A stretch of DNA of 64,000 nt from Eulemur rufifrons. Taxonomy: Eukaryota > Chordata > Mammalia > Primates > Lemuridae. The position numbers were made by a program, and so were the translations under genes. Under the pieces are notes generated by a model. That model saw only the letters and a list, made by a program, of their open reading frames with translations. It was not told the origin of the DNA and did not search any database. The DNA is taken from assembly GCF_041146395.1 (NCBI RefSeq), contig NC_090989.1:241728843-241792842 (forward strand), written 5' to 3'. Of the stretch, positions 1 through 12,214 are shown piece after piece; position 1 is the stretch's first letter; each line of letters opens with the position of its first letter.

Positions 1-1020
1 ACCCTCTTAATCTATAAAATAAAAATTTAAAAATAGCTATGGTATAGTTCATTTACTCATCTTTATTATATTCTAGTTTTAAGTACAGTACAAATTGACT
101 TTCTTTAAGCCAGGTTGTATGCAGTCCTCAGGATATAGAGGTGAATACACAAATAAACTTCCTGACCTCTTGTATCTTTGATTTCTGTAGTGAAGAAACT
201 TAAAAACAATAATCATAATTAACATCTGTTAAGATAAATAAAGGCTATAATAAGAAAGAAAAACAAAATTCTCTTCGCAGAAGCTGGAGTGAGGAAGGTC
301 AGGAAATAAAAACAAAATCAGTAGATATCCTCTTCAGTTGACTGGTAGAGATGTAAATACAGATGTTCACTGCAATTGCATATTTGAGGCTGCAACTTTC
401 AAGCAATGCCATGTCTGATAGCCTGGGAACAGAAGTGGTTACGTGGGAAGAGTTTATAAAGTCAGAGAAGGACTTAAGATCGATTCCTCCAAACTTCAAC
501 TTTAAGAGGAAGGAAAAATCACAAAGGAAATACATTTGGTATGGCCATACACAGAAGGACAAGACAGAAGGGTGATAAGAGTGCATTTAAAAGACTAAAA
601 CTGCTTAGAGGGGGAATTGATACATTCATATAAAATGTGGATTGAAATTGCCCACTACATAGGACCTTGGTGATCTTAGTGGAAGTTGGTTTGGTAGACT
701 TACTCAGCAGAAACCATATAGGAGTAGGTAGAAGAATGAATAAGAGAAGAGAAGTTATTGACAATATTATAGAAAATAATTTCATGAAATTTGACTTGTG
801 AAGTAGAGGAGAGAAATAAAGGAGGACCTGGAAAAGGATGTGAATTACTTTTTATCTGCACATTTTCCATTTTTGGAAATATACATTTCTCTAGACATAT
901 TTCATGAGTTTGATGTATTGGGAAATCATATTAATATGTTTAATATTTTATTTATTAGATCATGGCATATTAAATTATGTACAATGATTAAATGATAAAC
1001 ACTAAGTTGAATGTCAGTAG
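1..1020. repeat. 3' flank of an upstream interferon unit (duplicated segment)
   Basis: No gene is seen here. The stretch around 100-160 (a short 'atagaggtga' block with AT-rich surroundings) matches the DNA about 0.5 kb downstream of the intact interferon gene (near 15655) and downstream of pseudogene 3 (near 23705, allowing for an inserted Alu). Purine-rich text at 560-840 likewise resembles 16050-16350. I read this as the tail of a tandem interferon unit whose gene lies left of the window. Homology was judged by eye, so the edges are soft. Confidence 0.55.
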
Positions 1021-1157
1021 GTTTCTCTGTGGGCTTGAACCATCTACTACAATGAGAAAATAGATGAATTTGGCAACATTAGTGAAGCTGGCTTGGTAGA
1101 ATTCATAAACAGAAACTATGTTGGAGTAGGTGGAAGGGTGAATAAGAGAAGAGAGGA
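679..1157. repeat. Dispersed direct repeat, two ~75-bp copies about 402 bp apart
   Basis: Positions 679-753 and 1081-1157 are similar copies sharing blocks such as 'ttggtaga', 'gagtagg' and 'aataagagaagagag'. They straddle the point where the 3' flank of one interferon unit gives way to the 5' flank of the next. A short repeat at a unit boundary is what unequal exchange between units could use or leave behind. Confidence 0.55.
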
Positions 1158-2780
1158 AATTCCACCGTTATTTTTTGACTGGGGAGAATCACTTTCCTTC
1201 TTTCACTTTCATCATATTCAGGCTTGCATTTGTTTTCCTTTGGCTTCAGTGTATCCAAATGCAATGACAGCTTTCTGAGAATGTTGAATGGAGAAAGAAA
1301 AAAAGATGTATTGAAAGCAATGGAAAATAATGGTACAGGTTCTTTATGTTTCCATTTGCACTTCCCTGTTTTGGTATTTACCTCAAGATGAGATAGAAAG
1401 TAATTCAGAAACAGCCAGTCAGCACTTTCCCAGAAAAATACTAAATTAAAAAGAATGTATAAAAATAAAGCTCTGAAACCAGTAAAGAAAAGCAGGCTAA
1501 TTTTACCTAGAATCATATGTTTGGCCTCACCACCCTACATTTTCACGATGAGACAGAGAATAATGAACCAAGAAGCTCAGTAGTAACACATGACTGAATA
1601 ATGCAGGGATGGTTAGTAGTTACTTCAATATAATCTTCTGAGAGGAGGAAAATCATTAGTGAATTCCCCGTGGCCAGCTCAGAAGCTTAGAGCACAAAAA
1701 GTATTCAACAATTTAACAATTCAACATAGAAATCAACATTTGATGAAATAAAATTTCTTTTGCTATTTAATGTAAAAATCTTTTAAATAAGATAATTTAC
1801 CCAACCTCTGCCCACTCATACACATATTGGGCATAAATTTTTGCTCCTGTCATCTGGAGACTATGGAAACATTTGAACCAACTTTGTACCTGATCAAAGA
1901 AGAGGTGGACACTGTTGATGACCTAGTTCAATCATAGAAGCACTCTGGAATCTTGGGCAGTTCACTGTTTGGAGGACATAAGCAATCACCCTCCAATAAA
2001 GGTGTGCCAAAATTTCTAAATTGTGATGAGCTGAATCATGCCAACCTGTTCAGGAGTTAGTGGGAGTTAAATTGGAAAATGTGTGGCTGGGAGCACATTG
2101 AGCGAGAGGGTAATATTAAAGATGTGTTATTGAACCTGAGAGGTGAGGCGGTGCTGGGGAAAGATAAAAAATGTTGTAGGTCTTGGAATTAGATTTGGAA
2201 CACCAAGTGCACTTAAAAACATAAGATAGCCAGTAATTTTGGCAACAACTTGGAGAATTATTAGTAAGAAAGTGCTGAAAAAGTAGAAAACTCCTTGACA
2301 TGAGGCACAGCTGCAATGGCCACACTTGAAAGTCTTATTTGTAAAGGAAAATCTGAGAATATTACTTGTTAATAACTGTATTTTGAGCAATTACTACGAG
2401 CCTTGTGATAATGATAATATAGTAAGCAAGATGACCTTTCTCCTAAGGAGGTTACCTGCCAAACTGGTCTAATAAATCCTTTTGCAAGAGGACAAATGCA
2501 GAGGCTGGTGTACAAAATAAAGAGGGTAAAAAAAGGAGCCCAGGTTACAGATAAAATTTTATTAGCAAGAAGAAAAACATTATTTATATAGGTTTGACTT
2601 TAACATAAAAACTGTTCTCATTTGAAAGATTTGAATCTATTTATGTTGGAAAATCTGAAGTTTCTTAGGGCAAATTCAATTTTATTTGATAAAATGAGTA
2701 GAGTACTTTAAATTTTTTATGTCCTTTATTTAGAGGAAACATAAAGGGAAGCAAAAAAAAAAATAGTATACAGGAACACT
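1158..2780. repeat. 5' flank of pseudogene 1, shared with the other interferon units
   Basis: No coding region. The text at 1180-1310 (ctttcactttca, then a block ending 'gttgaatggagaaagaaa') recurs at 12790-12900 and at 21240-21360, in each case about 1.0-1.8 kb upstream of an interferon copy. A second shared block at 1840-2330 resembles 13440-13930 and 21670-22100. The open frames here on both strands are short and not conserved between copies, so I treat them as chance. Confidence 0.6.
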
Positions 2781-2782
2781 CG

Positions 2783-2815
2783 GAAAATGAAAAATCCTAT
2801 GTTCTCTATTTAAGA
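2783..2815 (+). promoter_or_regulatory. Interferon-type promoter remnant of pseudogene 1
   Basis: A GAAA-repeat element (gaaaatgaaaaatc, 2783-2796) of the kind bound by IRF proteins is followed by a TATA-like box (tatttaaga, 2807-2815). Spacing and order match the promoter of the intact gene at 14431-14464. The element sits about 95 bases before the lost start codon of pseudogene 1, so the promoter looks better preserved than the gene. Confidence 0.6.
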
Positions 2816-2907
2816 GACATGCATGGAAAGGTCTTCAAAGAAACGAGGGGCCAAGACACACACCGAGACACATCTCATTTAGGCTACCAGTTTTCTCAAG
2901 CTCCCCA

Positions 2908-3450
2908 GTTGCCCACTCCTGTGATGACTCTCGTGGTGGGCTGCCGCAGAACCACGTGACCTGCCTCAGAACCATGGCCTACTCATCAGGAAGACCTTAG
3001 TGCTTCTGGGCCAAGTGAGGAAAATCTCCCCTTTCTTGTGTCTGGAGGACAAAAGTGACTTCAGATTCCCCCAGGGAGGTGGCGGATGGCAGAAGGCCAG
3101 GCCGTATGTGTCCTCCGTGAGATGCTGCAGCAGATCATTAACCTCTTGCACAGAGCGCCCCTCTCTTGCCTGGAACACAACCCTCCTGTGGAAACTGCAC
3201 ACCGGACTTCACCAGCAGCGGGAACACCTAGACACCTGCCTAATGCAGAAGAGACTTGCTTCTTTTGGAAAGCGAGGTCCTTAATCTAGAAGTGAACAGG
3301 TACTTCAAGGGAATATGTCTCTATCTGAAAGAGCAGAAATATAATGACTGTGCCTGACAAACTGTCAGAGTGGAAGTTGTGAGATCATTCTCTTCATCAT
3401 CAAATTTGCAAGAAAGATGAAGAAATAAGGAAAGGGATCTGGAAATTATT
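2908..3450 (+). pseudogene. Type I interferon pseudogene 1 (omega-like)
   Basis: This is a decayed intronless type I interferon, clearly paralogous to the intact gene at 14557. The start codon is gone: the aligned position reads 'agttgccc' in place of an ATG. From about 2985 the frame reads a recognisable N-terminal region (LCLEDKSDFRFPQ), which a 10-bp deletion near 3090 then breaks. A further 2-bp loss near 3155-3170 restores the original frame, giving LAWNTTLL and GLHQQREHLDTC. The region between helices C and D is rearranged. The Trp codon of the conserved C-A-W motif is a TGA stop at 3355-3357. The tail runs past the usual interferon-alpha end, like the omega tail, so I call it omega-like. 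It keeps the Asn-Thr-Thr sequon at 3174-3182 that the intact gene has lost. The lesions rule out a normal interferon product. Assignment to the interferon family is certain; the subfamily is likely. Confidence 0.92.
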
Positions 3451-3639
3451 GTCTTTAACTAATACACCAAGTTACACTCCATGTGCTCAATCATTTTAAA
3501 GACTCTTAGTCATGCTTTAGTCAAAGAATGCAGTGAGTTAAATTATTCAAAGTTATTAAAATGCTGTTGTTAAAATGATTGTCTCTAGGAGCATTCCTCC
3601 TTAAGAGATAGCTATTTTGATGTTAGGTATGTATTCGTA

Positions 3640-5335
3640 CATTTGGGGGGACTTCTGGTTTCCAGTTCAACACATCACCATTTTAAAGGCCATCACTGCC
3701 ATCCTCACAACAACAATGAATACAAAAATGCTGAACAAACTGAAAAAATGCAAGTAGTATGTCCATGCTATAATTTTTTCCATCTTTTAATTTTATCCTG
3801 TCTGTGTTTTTATTTTTAAAGTAGGTTTTTTAAATTGCATCTTATTTGTTTGTTTGTTGCCCAGTAAGGTAATATCTGATTTTTAATTGGAAAGTTTAGA
3901 CAATATATATTTTACCTAATTATGGACATGTTTGGGCATATGCTTTCCATCTTGCTATTGTTTTATTTGTTCCTGTGGTTCTTGTCCCTTTCTTTCTTTA
4001 TTTCCTACCTTCTGCTGGACTAATTGACAACGTTTTAATAATTCTAATTTATTTTCGCTATTGGCTTATTAGCTATTCTTTTTTTTTCTAATTTTAGTTT
4101 TCCTTATAATGTTTACCATATATCAAATTATCAAATTCTGCCTTGCATTTATATTATGTAGCTTTCCATTAAATGTAAGAATCTTAAGCAAGTATGTTTC
4201 AGTTATTACCAGCCCAATAAATTACAATATTACTGGTACATGAGTTTTAAACTGCTGAATACATTTTTATTATTTTTGTAGTAAACATTTCAATTCTTTT
4301 TTATTGTTTTCTGTAGCTCCAAGTTTCCATCTGACATCTTTTTCCCTTCTGCTTGAGGAATGTTAGCAATTCTTATAGTACAGGTCTGGTCATGATGAAT
4401 TCTCTCAGCTCCTGTTTACCTGAGAGAGTCATTATTTTACTTGTATTTTTGAAGGATATATTTTCTTAATACAAAATTCAAGATTAACAGCTTTGGTGTG
4501 TTTTTTTTTTCCTTCAACTTTTAAAGATGCCATTTAATTAGCATCAACTTTGAATTATTTCTAATAAGATGCCTGAAAACATTCTTATCTTTCTCTGTAT
4601 GATATATAACATACATATTTTATAGATATCTCATATATGTTTTTATCTTATATATTTATTTATCTTATATAAGTTTATATAAGATAAATATATATGTCTT
4701 CTAACCCAACAAAGGCATTTATTTATTTATTTATTATTATATATGTTCAAAGTGTACACGTTTTGATATACGTATAGTGAAATGGTTTCTATAGGTATTT
4801 TTCATTTATAATTGCTTTTAACATTTTTTAATAACATTCTCAGCAATTTTATAATGGTGTGTTTTGCAGTGACTTTTTATTTATTTGTGTTTATGCTGCT
4901 TGCCATTCATTTAGCTTCTTGGAGCAACAGGTTTGTTGTTTTAATTTAATTCAGAAAATTATCTGCCATTATTTTGTCTAATATTTTGGTTGACTCCTCT
5001 CACTTTTGTCTTCTGGCATTCCAAGAATCTGAGACTCTTATCTCATTCTATGCTTCATTTTGGACAGACTCTATTTTTGTGCTTTTAAAGTTACTGACCT
5101 TTCCATTTATATTTAAATTTCCATTTCAGGTATTATATTTTCTACCTCTAAAAGTTTGTTAGTTTTTATTTATGTCTTTCATTTCTTCTGTTCATTGTAC
5201 CTCTGGGAAGAAACTCAAATTAGTTGTTGAACTCAAAGAGACTTTTTTCTTTATCCCAGGTTAACAGCTCTGAGTCACCTGCTCAATATCTATAACTGGT
5301 GCTCCATCTATGTATTTTTGCCAGTTCTCTAGTTG
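3640..5335 (-). mobile_element. Old L1 fragment in antisense, 3' flank of pseudogene 1
   Basis: The homology of this flank to the DNA after the intact gene stops near 3640. What follows reads like a degraded antisense L1 of the mammalian-wide (L1M) kind: the blocks around 4380-4480 (tatagtacaggtctggtcatgatgaattctc) and 4890-5160 match text I recognise from antisense L1 copies. No open frame survives. This insertion accounts for part of the extra length of the first interferon unit. Ends and subfamily are uncertain. Confidence 0.6.
4658..4689. repeat. Perfect AT-rich inverted repeat
   Basis: Arms atttatcttatataa (4658-4672) and ttatataagataaat (4675-4689) are exact reverse complements separated by two bases. 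The surroundings are also nearly pure AT, so a cruciform or hairpin is possible, but such sequences also arise by chance in AT-rich DNA. Confidence 0.8.
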
Positions 5336-5403
5336 TTAATGGTAATAGGACACACTCAGCCCTTTTTAATACATTAGGACTGAAACATGTACTGTGCTAA
5401 TTC

Positions 5404-5722
5404 TTATTTTTTATTTCAGCATACTACAGGGGTACAAATGTTTACATTACATTTATTGCCCTTGCCCCACCCGAGTTAGAGCTTCAAGCATGTCCATCCC
5501 CCAGACGGTGCGCATGCACCCATTAGGTGTGAATATACCCATCCTCTCCTCCCTGCTCCCACCTGCCTGACACCTGATAATTGTTATTACTGTATGTGCA
5601 CTTAAGTGTTGATCAGTTAATACCAATTTGATAGTGAGTACATGTGGTGCTTGTTTTTCCATTCTTGCGATATTTCACTTAGTAGAATGGGTTCTAGCTC
5701 TACCCAGGATAATACAAGAGGT
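5404..5722 (-). mobile_element. L1 3' end in antisense
   Basis: A T-rich start followed by a 'ggggtacaaatgtttacatt' block and a C-rich stretch is the reverse complement of an L1 3' UTR. The same family occurs at 11073-11463 and 52719-52820. It ends close to the Alu that begins at 5727. It carries no coding part. Confidence 0.7.
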
Positions 5723-5726
5723 GCTT

Positions 5727-7100
<1,374 letters not shown>

Positions 7101-7107
7101 GTTGAAA

Positions 7108-7222
7108 GTGTGTGTGTGTGTTTGAATAATATATGTTATGTAGTATATGATACATGACAGTATGTGTTATAGTATATGATATATATATACACATATGTGT
7201 GTATGTGTATATATACATATTT
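7108..7222. repeat. GT and TA/TG microsatellite
   Basis: A pure (GT)7 run at 7108-7121 is followed by mixed TA/TG/CA dinucleotides to about 7222. A similar mixed tract lies at 19180-19275 in the next unit, but not at the aligned position. Confidence 0.85.
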
Positions 7223-7639
7223 TCATCGCTGATTCTAATATCTGGCACACTTCTGCATTCCTTTTTACCAAGGACTAGTCTCTTAAACTGAAGTTTATTA
7301 TATAATATACAATACTATGTATTTTATATGTATCTATACTTACATATTTATAGCATTCTTGCTGATTATGATGACTGCCACATTCCCCCTTCCTCCCTGA
7401 TCTCTGGACCCCATTATTTCACTCCCACATCACAATAGTTTCCTTCCTCCCCAGTGTAGAAATCCCCAGTGGCCTCCCCTCATTCACCCTCGTCAACCTG
7501 CACTGCCCATTCATGCAGCTGCTTCCTCTTCCACTGTGGTTTCCGGCTGTCAATTTTTTCTAAAGTTCACACAATCACCAATTGAAAGCAAAAGTTGAGC
7601 GAAAGTTTTTGGTTTTTCAAAAGCTCCCATATGAGAGGC

Positions 7640-8160
7640 CTTTTTTCTTTTCTCTTAGTGAATATTTTTGGAAATGAGAGAATGTCCTTGTTACAATGAT
7701 GTAACAGTAGCTGGAGCTATTAAAATATTTACAGAGGATGAGAGCCTCCTGCTGGCCAAGACAGACAACAGCAGCCAAGTCTGGAGAGCAGGATTTTTTG
7801 TGCTATTCAGAGGTCAGTTTCCTTGCAGATTTTTCTCCAGAGGTACAAGAGGCTCTTTCTGGGAAAGAACTGATCCCAATTTTGGAAGAAACCCGTTTTC
7901 TTAGATTTTATATCTTAGAGAGGGAAAATATTTCCACCTTCATGTGGAACATGTCCTCTTTGGACAATGGGCAGCTACATGGAGAGAGAAAGAATCAGAA
8001 TGTGTCCCTTGCCCCCAGCATGCTCTGCCTTCTGGGGCCTCCTGACTCATCAGTCCCTCTATGGTCTATGCCTAACCAGGAGGCTGGCCTGTCTGGGTAC
8101 GGAACTGCAAGGGAAATCAGGAAAAAATCTCCTGTTTGATGGTACATTAATTCTTTCTTA
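7640..8160. repeat. Unit-shared block containing a decayed CTCF-like site
   Basis: This block is paralogous to 18260-18545; both begin near 'gaatgtcc-tgttacaatgat'. At 7742-7758 it reads gagcctcctgctggcca, the diverged twin of the strong CTCF-type motif at 18382-18400. A 133-codon open frame at 7738-8139 is not kept in the paralog, so I do not call it a gene. Confidence 0.55.
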
Positions 8161-8553
8161 AAATTAAGCTGCTAGTTTTACAAATTCACTCATTAGATTG
8201 TGTCACTTGACTTTATAATTAAGAGAAAATTCTTTGTCACTTTGAATATTGACTGGACTCATAACTAATAAGAGACAGCGAGGACATATGCAAAAGGCAT
8301 TTCAGAGAATACAGCTGTTGCTAACTAATACCTGCATAGGTATCTATTTGGGAAGAATTTAGGAAATATTAACCTGTGCAACACTGTAAAAGTTAATCAG
8401 GAAGTGGGTGCGAATTACTCAACTAGCAGGAAGGGGTTTCAATTTAGGAGGGATCTCTCAAAACTTTGCTCAGGCTTCCTTCCTGATGGAGGGAGGGAAG
8501 GTGTTGAGAAACTCAAAGTTATATTTTGTGGAGTTTTTTTGTATTTTCTAATG

Positions 8554-8557
<4 letters not shown>

Positions 8558-8592
<35 letters not shown>

Positions 8593-8640
8593 ATTTCAAT
8601 AGCTTTAGGGGGTACAAGTATTTTTTGTTTTAAAAAATAT
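8558..8640 (-). mobile_element. Poly-T tract and short antisense L1 3' end
   Basis: Thirty-one T at 8558-8588 are followed by 'agaaatttcaatagctttagggggtacaag', the reverse complement of an L1 3' UTR end with its poly-A tail. The insertion is 5'-truncated to well under 100 bp. The target-site duplication is not clear. Confidence 0.6.
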
Positions 8641-8939
8641 TTTTATTCTTGCTTTTCTTTTTTCCTCCACAGCTTGTGAGGGGCCTAGTTTAGGAGCAGA
8701 CAAAAGAAGTACATATTTAAAATTTTTAATTTATCTGGAGTGTTTACTCCCCATCCCCTTTGTGATGGCTTAACACCTTTCAAATATTATGGATCCTTCC
8801 ATTTTTTCTTTTTTTTTTGGTTTTTTGTTTATGCTACTTATATCTTTAATGTAATTTTTATACTGTTGTTATTTTATGTTTGGTGGGCAAAAAGTTGTAT
8901 GATTTGGTTCTGTAGTCTCACCTTATCCTGAAAAATCTT

Positions 8940-9440
8940 TGTAACCATATCCCGATCCTATCCAGAGGTTAGTAACAGTATTGGAGAACAGAGGTGAGGA
9001 GGTGACCGAGCTGGCAGTGAGGGGAACTGGTCCCTGGGCTTCTCCACCGGAGAGGCGAGCAGAGCGCTAGAGTGCGAACGTGGTCACTCCTCTGCCCTCC
9101 CGGCCTGCCAAGCTCCATGCTGCCCAGGTCAAAGATGTCCCGCTGGGCACAGACACACAGGAAAACAGAGGGAGTCCTGTCCACACCACCACACCCAATG
9201 AGCGGGTAAGAAATGCACGACGTCATCTGTGCCCCTGTTTAGATGTTTCCACGTTCTGATTCCCCTAGGAGGAGACTGCACCAGGCATATGGCTGTCATT
9301 TGTTCAAAAAACCAAAGCGCACATCCTTGACATGAAACAGAAAGACCCAACAGCAACTTGAAGATTCGGAAGGAGAACAGAACTGCTGAAAGTGTCAATT
9401 GGACAGCAACGGGTCCTTAGAAGATGAGACGGTATCAATG
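8940..9440. repeat. GC-rich block duplicated at 19410-19900
   Basis: This unusually GC-rich segment matches 19410-19900 in the next unit (for example 'ttctgattc-cctaggagga-actacaccaggca' in both). No frame is conserved between the copies. It may be an old repeat or a regulatory block carried along in the interferon unit; I cannot name it. Confidence 0.6.
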
Positions 9441-9961
9441 CGTAGGATTGAGTCAATTGTTCAGATTATTCTGAAAAGGGCGAGAGAAGATTGAAGTGGA
9501 TGCTGAACTCTAGAGTTCTCCCACAGAGATATGGCCAACATCAGTATCCTCAGCATGGGTGACACGGATACCACAGCAGCCTGTAGAGTATTGGAGGGGA
9601 CAAGTGTATTCCAGTGCCAGTCGCATCTTGTGTTTCCTCTCTAGGACCCAGCAAGTCATCACAGCATAGGGAAGATTATTAAGGGGGCCGGTGCAATCCA
9701 AGGAATGTCTTAAATTTCGGTCATGATGCAGCCTTCTTTGAAAACAAGCAATATGAAAAGAAAACAATACTTGAACAAACAGTCGTGGCTAGGAATTTGA
9801 ATATATTTTGTCACAAGCTAGGCAGAGCAATGCCAGCAGGACAAATGTTAGTAATGCTCATATTGAAAGATCATAATTTCTCATGGCAGCAAAGACCTTT
9901 GTCAAAATTCATTTATTTAATTTAGTTAATTGAAAACAGGACACTTGGTGGACCAATCCTG

Positions 9962-9982
9962 TTTTTTTTTTTTTTTTTTTTT
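9962..9982. repeat. Poly-T tract
   Basis: A run of 21 T, likely the reverse-oriented tail of a short retroposon or a simple expansion. The DNA around it (9440-10670) holds no gene I can see and partly matches 19900-20300. Confidence 0.7.
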
Positions 9983-10676
9983 CCCAGTTGGTGCATTCTG
10001 CCTTGAATGGTACTAAGCAGAGTTTGGAACCCTTCTTGGGGATTAGTTGGGGTCCACAAAAAAACAAACAGCAGCAACAAGAACAAAAGCAGAGAACATC
10101 TTTAACTGATAGAAAAATAATGCTTTTTATCAATTTTTCAATTAATGCTGATTTCAATGGCATATTTATTTCAATCCTGAAGTTTTACTTCATGGTTTTT
10201 TAATAGGATGAGGCTGGAAAAATAAAGACAACAATATCAAGCAATCAGGATGTTTGGAGTTAAAACTCTCCTCTCCTTGATAAGGAGCCCTTAAAAAGCC
10301 TTAACTTTTTCTGTATGACTAAGAAGGAAAAAAGTGCATAACATTCTTCCTTCTTGGTCATACAGAAGGTCTTTTCAGCACTCACAACTCAACCATTGGA
10401 TGGAAAGAAAGATAAAGAGCAGAAGAGATTCTGGGTTGGATTCTATCAGTACACAAGATGAAGTCTCCCATGGGCTGGAGGTGAGAAGGATGTTGCAATC
10501 CTTGGGAATGAGGACCTGTGGGGACCTGAAGGAGAGTGTCAGAGCCCATATGACTGGGATATTCTTAGAATGGAAATTGCTAGGTGCTTTTTGTTTATTC
10601 TTAAACCCACAAAAAAACTCAAGAGTTAAAAATAAATAGGCTTTCAGAAGTCTGTATTTGATGTGTGAATAAAGTT

Positions 10677-11072
10677 GTTTTAATATAATCTTTATTTTTA
10701 TTTTTTTATTTTTTTATTTTTATTTTATTTTATTTTTTGAGGGAGAGTCTCACTCTGTTGCCCCGGGCTAGAGTGTCGTGGCGTCAGCCTAGCTCACAGC
10801 AACCTCAAACTCCTGAGCTCAAGCAATCCTCCTGCCTCAGGCTCTCGAGTAGCTGGGACTATAGGCATGTGCCACCATGCCTGGCTAATTTTTTCTATAT
10901 ATATTTTTAGCTGTCCACATAATTTCTTTCTATTTTTAGTAGAGATGGGGTCTCGCTCTTGCTCAGGCTGGTCTCGAACTCCGGAGCTCAAACAATCTGT
11001 CCACTTCGGCCTCCCAGAGTGCTAGGATTACAGGTGTGAGCCACCTCGCCTGGCCTGTTTTAATATATTCTT
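10677..11072 (-). mobile_element. Strepsirrhine-type Alu in antisense, with target-site duplication
   Basis: The Alu body runs 10739-11055 in reverse, with a (TTTTA)-rich tail at 10693-10738. It carries the extra linker segment (a tatatatatttttagctgtcc-like stretch near 10897-10930). It is flanked by gttttaatataatctt (10677-10692) and gttttaatatattctt (11057-11072), a 16-bp target duplication with one mismatch. Confidence 0.95.
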
Positions 11073-11479
11073 CTTCTTTTTTTTTTATTTTTTTATTTTT
11101 TTATTTTATTTTATTTTTTATTTTTTTTATTTGTTTTTTTTCGATATATTTTATTTTATTTTTTTTCAGCTCATTATGGGGGTACAAAAGTTCAGGCTAT
11201 ATACATTGCCCATGCCTCCCCATCCCCCCGAGTCTGAGCTTCAATTGTGTCCATTCCCTAGACAGTGCACATCACACTCATCATGTAGGTGTGCACCCAT
11301 CCCCTCCCCCCACCCCATCCCCCCCAGTTCGAACTTCAAGCATGACCATTCCCCAGGCAGTGCGCATCACACTCATCAAGTAGGTATACACCCATCCCTT
11401 CCACCCACCCCCGACCTCTGTCCGATACTCAATTGGTGTTATTCCCAAATGTGCACTCAGGGTGTTTTAATATATTCTT
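11057..11479 (-). mobile_element. L1 3' end in antisense, same target site as the Alu
   Basis: A T-rich tract (11073-11166) leads into an antisense L1 3' UTR ending near 11463. The flanking 16-mer gttttaatatattctt at 11057-11072 recurs exactly at 11464-11479. Together with the copy before the Alu this makes three copies of one target site. Inside the 3' UTR a ~90-bp unit is tandemly repeated (about 11228-11320 and 11326-11410). Confidence 0.85.
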
Positions 11480-12210
11480 GAAGAAATTATATATTTTAGA
11501 AATTTTTTAATTGGCAGAAAAATATACTCCTTTATACTATTTAAAAGCTATTTTGTCTACTTTTACTTAGTACTTAAAGGTAGTCAGTTCAGTTCACTTA
11601 CACCACACTCCCTGTTGCCCTACAAAACAATGGACAGCAACCCTGTGGCATTTGAAGTGAATCTCAGAATCCCTTGTCATCTCACCCTCTCTGCTCTGCT
11701 GATTTCACCGTGTGGCCACTGCTTGGTTCATAAGTCCCAGGTCGAGTTCTATTCCTTCACTTGTTTTAGTGGGATCTTCCAGACAAGCCATTATCTCCGC
11801 TCTCCCTAAGGTGTTACACTTGGATCGTTGGTATATTCAGAACAGTTCATCCCTCTAGATTTTATCTCTCTCCCTAGAGTTATATAAGTGAGTGTAATCC
11901 AAACAGCATTGTTGAAAAGATTGAGTTAATATTTGTGATGATCATAAAACAGTGGATAGACCATAAGAAGCATGCAATAAAATTCAGCATTATTTTTTCT
12001 AATATCATGACTATTATCTAGATTGACAGCAGAATTATTTGGGGTCATCTATCTTCCTTTCTTTTAATTCTAGGTTTCTCAAGGGAATCTTGTCATTGCC
12101 CGAGTGGGTTATTAACTAGGTAGAGTGCTCAGGTAAGGCTACTATCCATTATCCTGCCAATGAGGGCTGGTGTTCTAGTGACTGGGGCCTGGCTGTCTCT
12201 CGTGGCAGGT
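11480..12210. other. Inter-gene DNA with no recognised gene
   Basis: I see no gene. Around 11890-11990 there is MIR-like text (weak). The remainder is unassigned DNA of the interferon unit; 12050-12200 resembles 20820-20930. Confidence 0.4.
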
Positions 12211-12214
12211 GGTT

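Noticed and set aside
7738..8139. A 133-codon plus-strand frame
   Set aside because: The paralogous DNA at 18290-18545 does not keep the frame, and no domain is visible.
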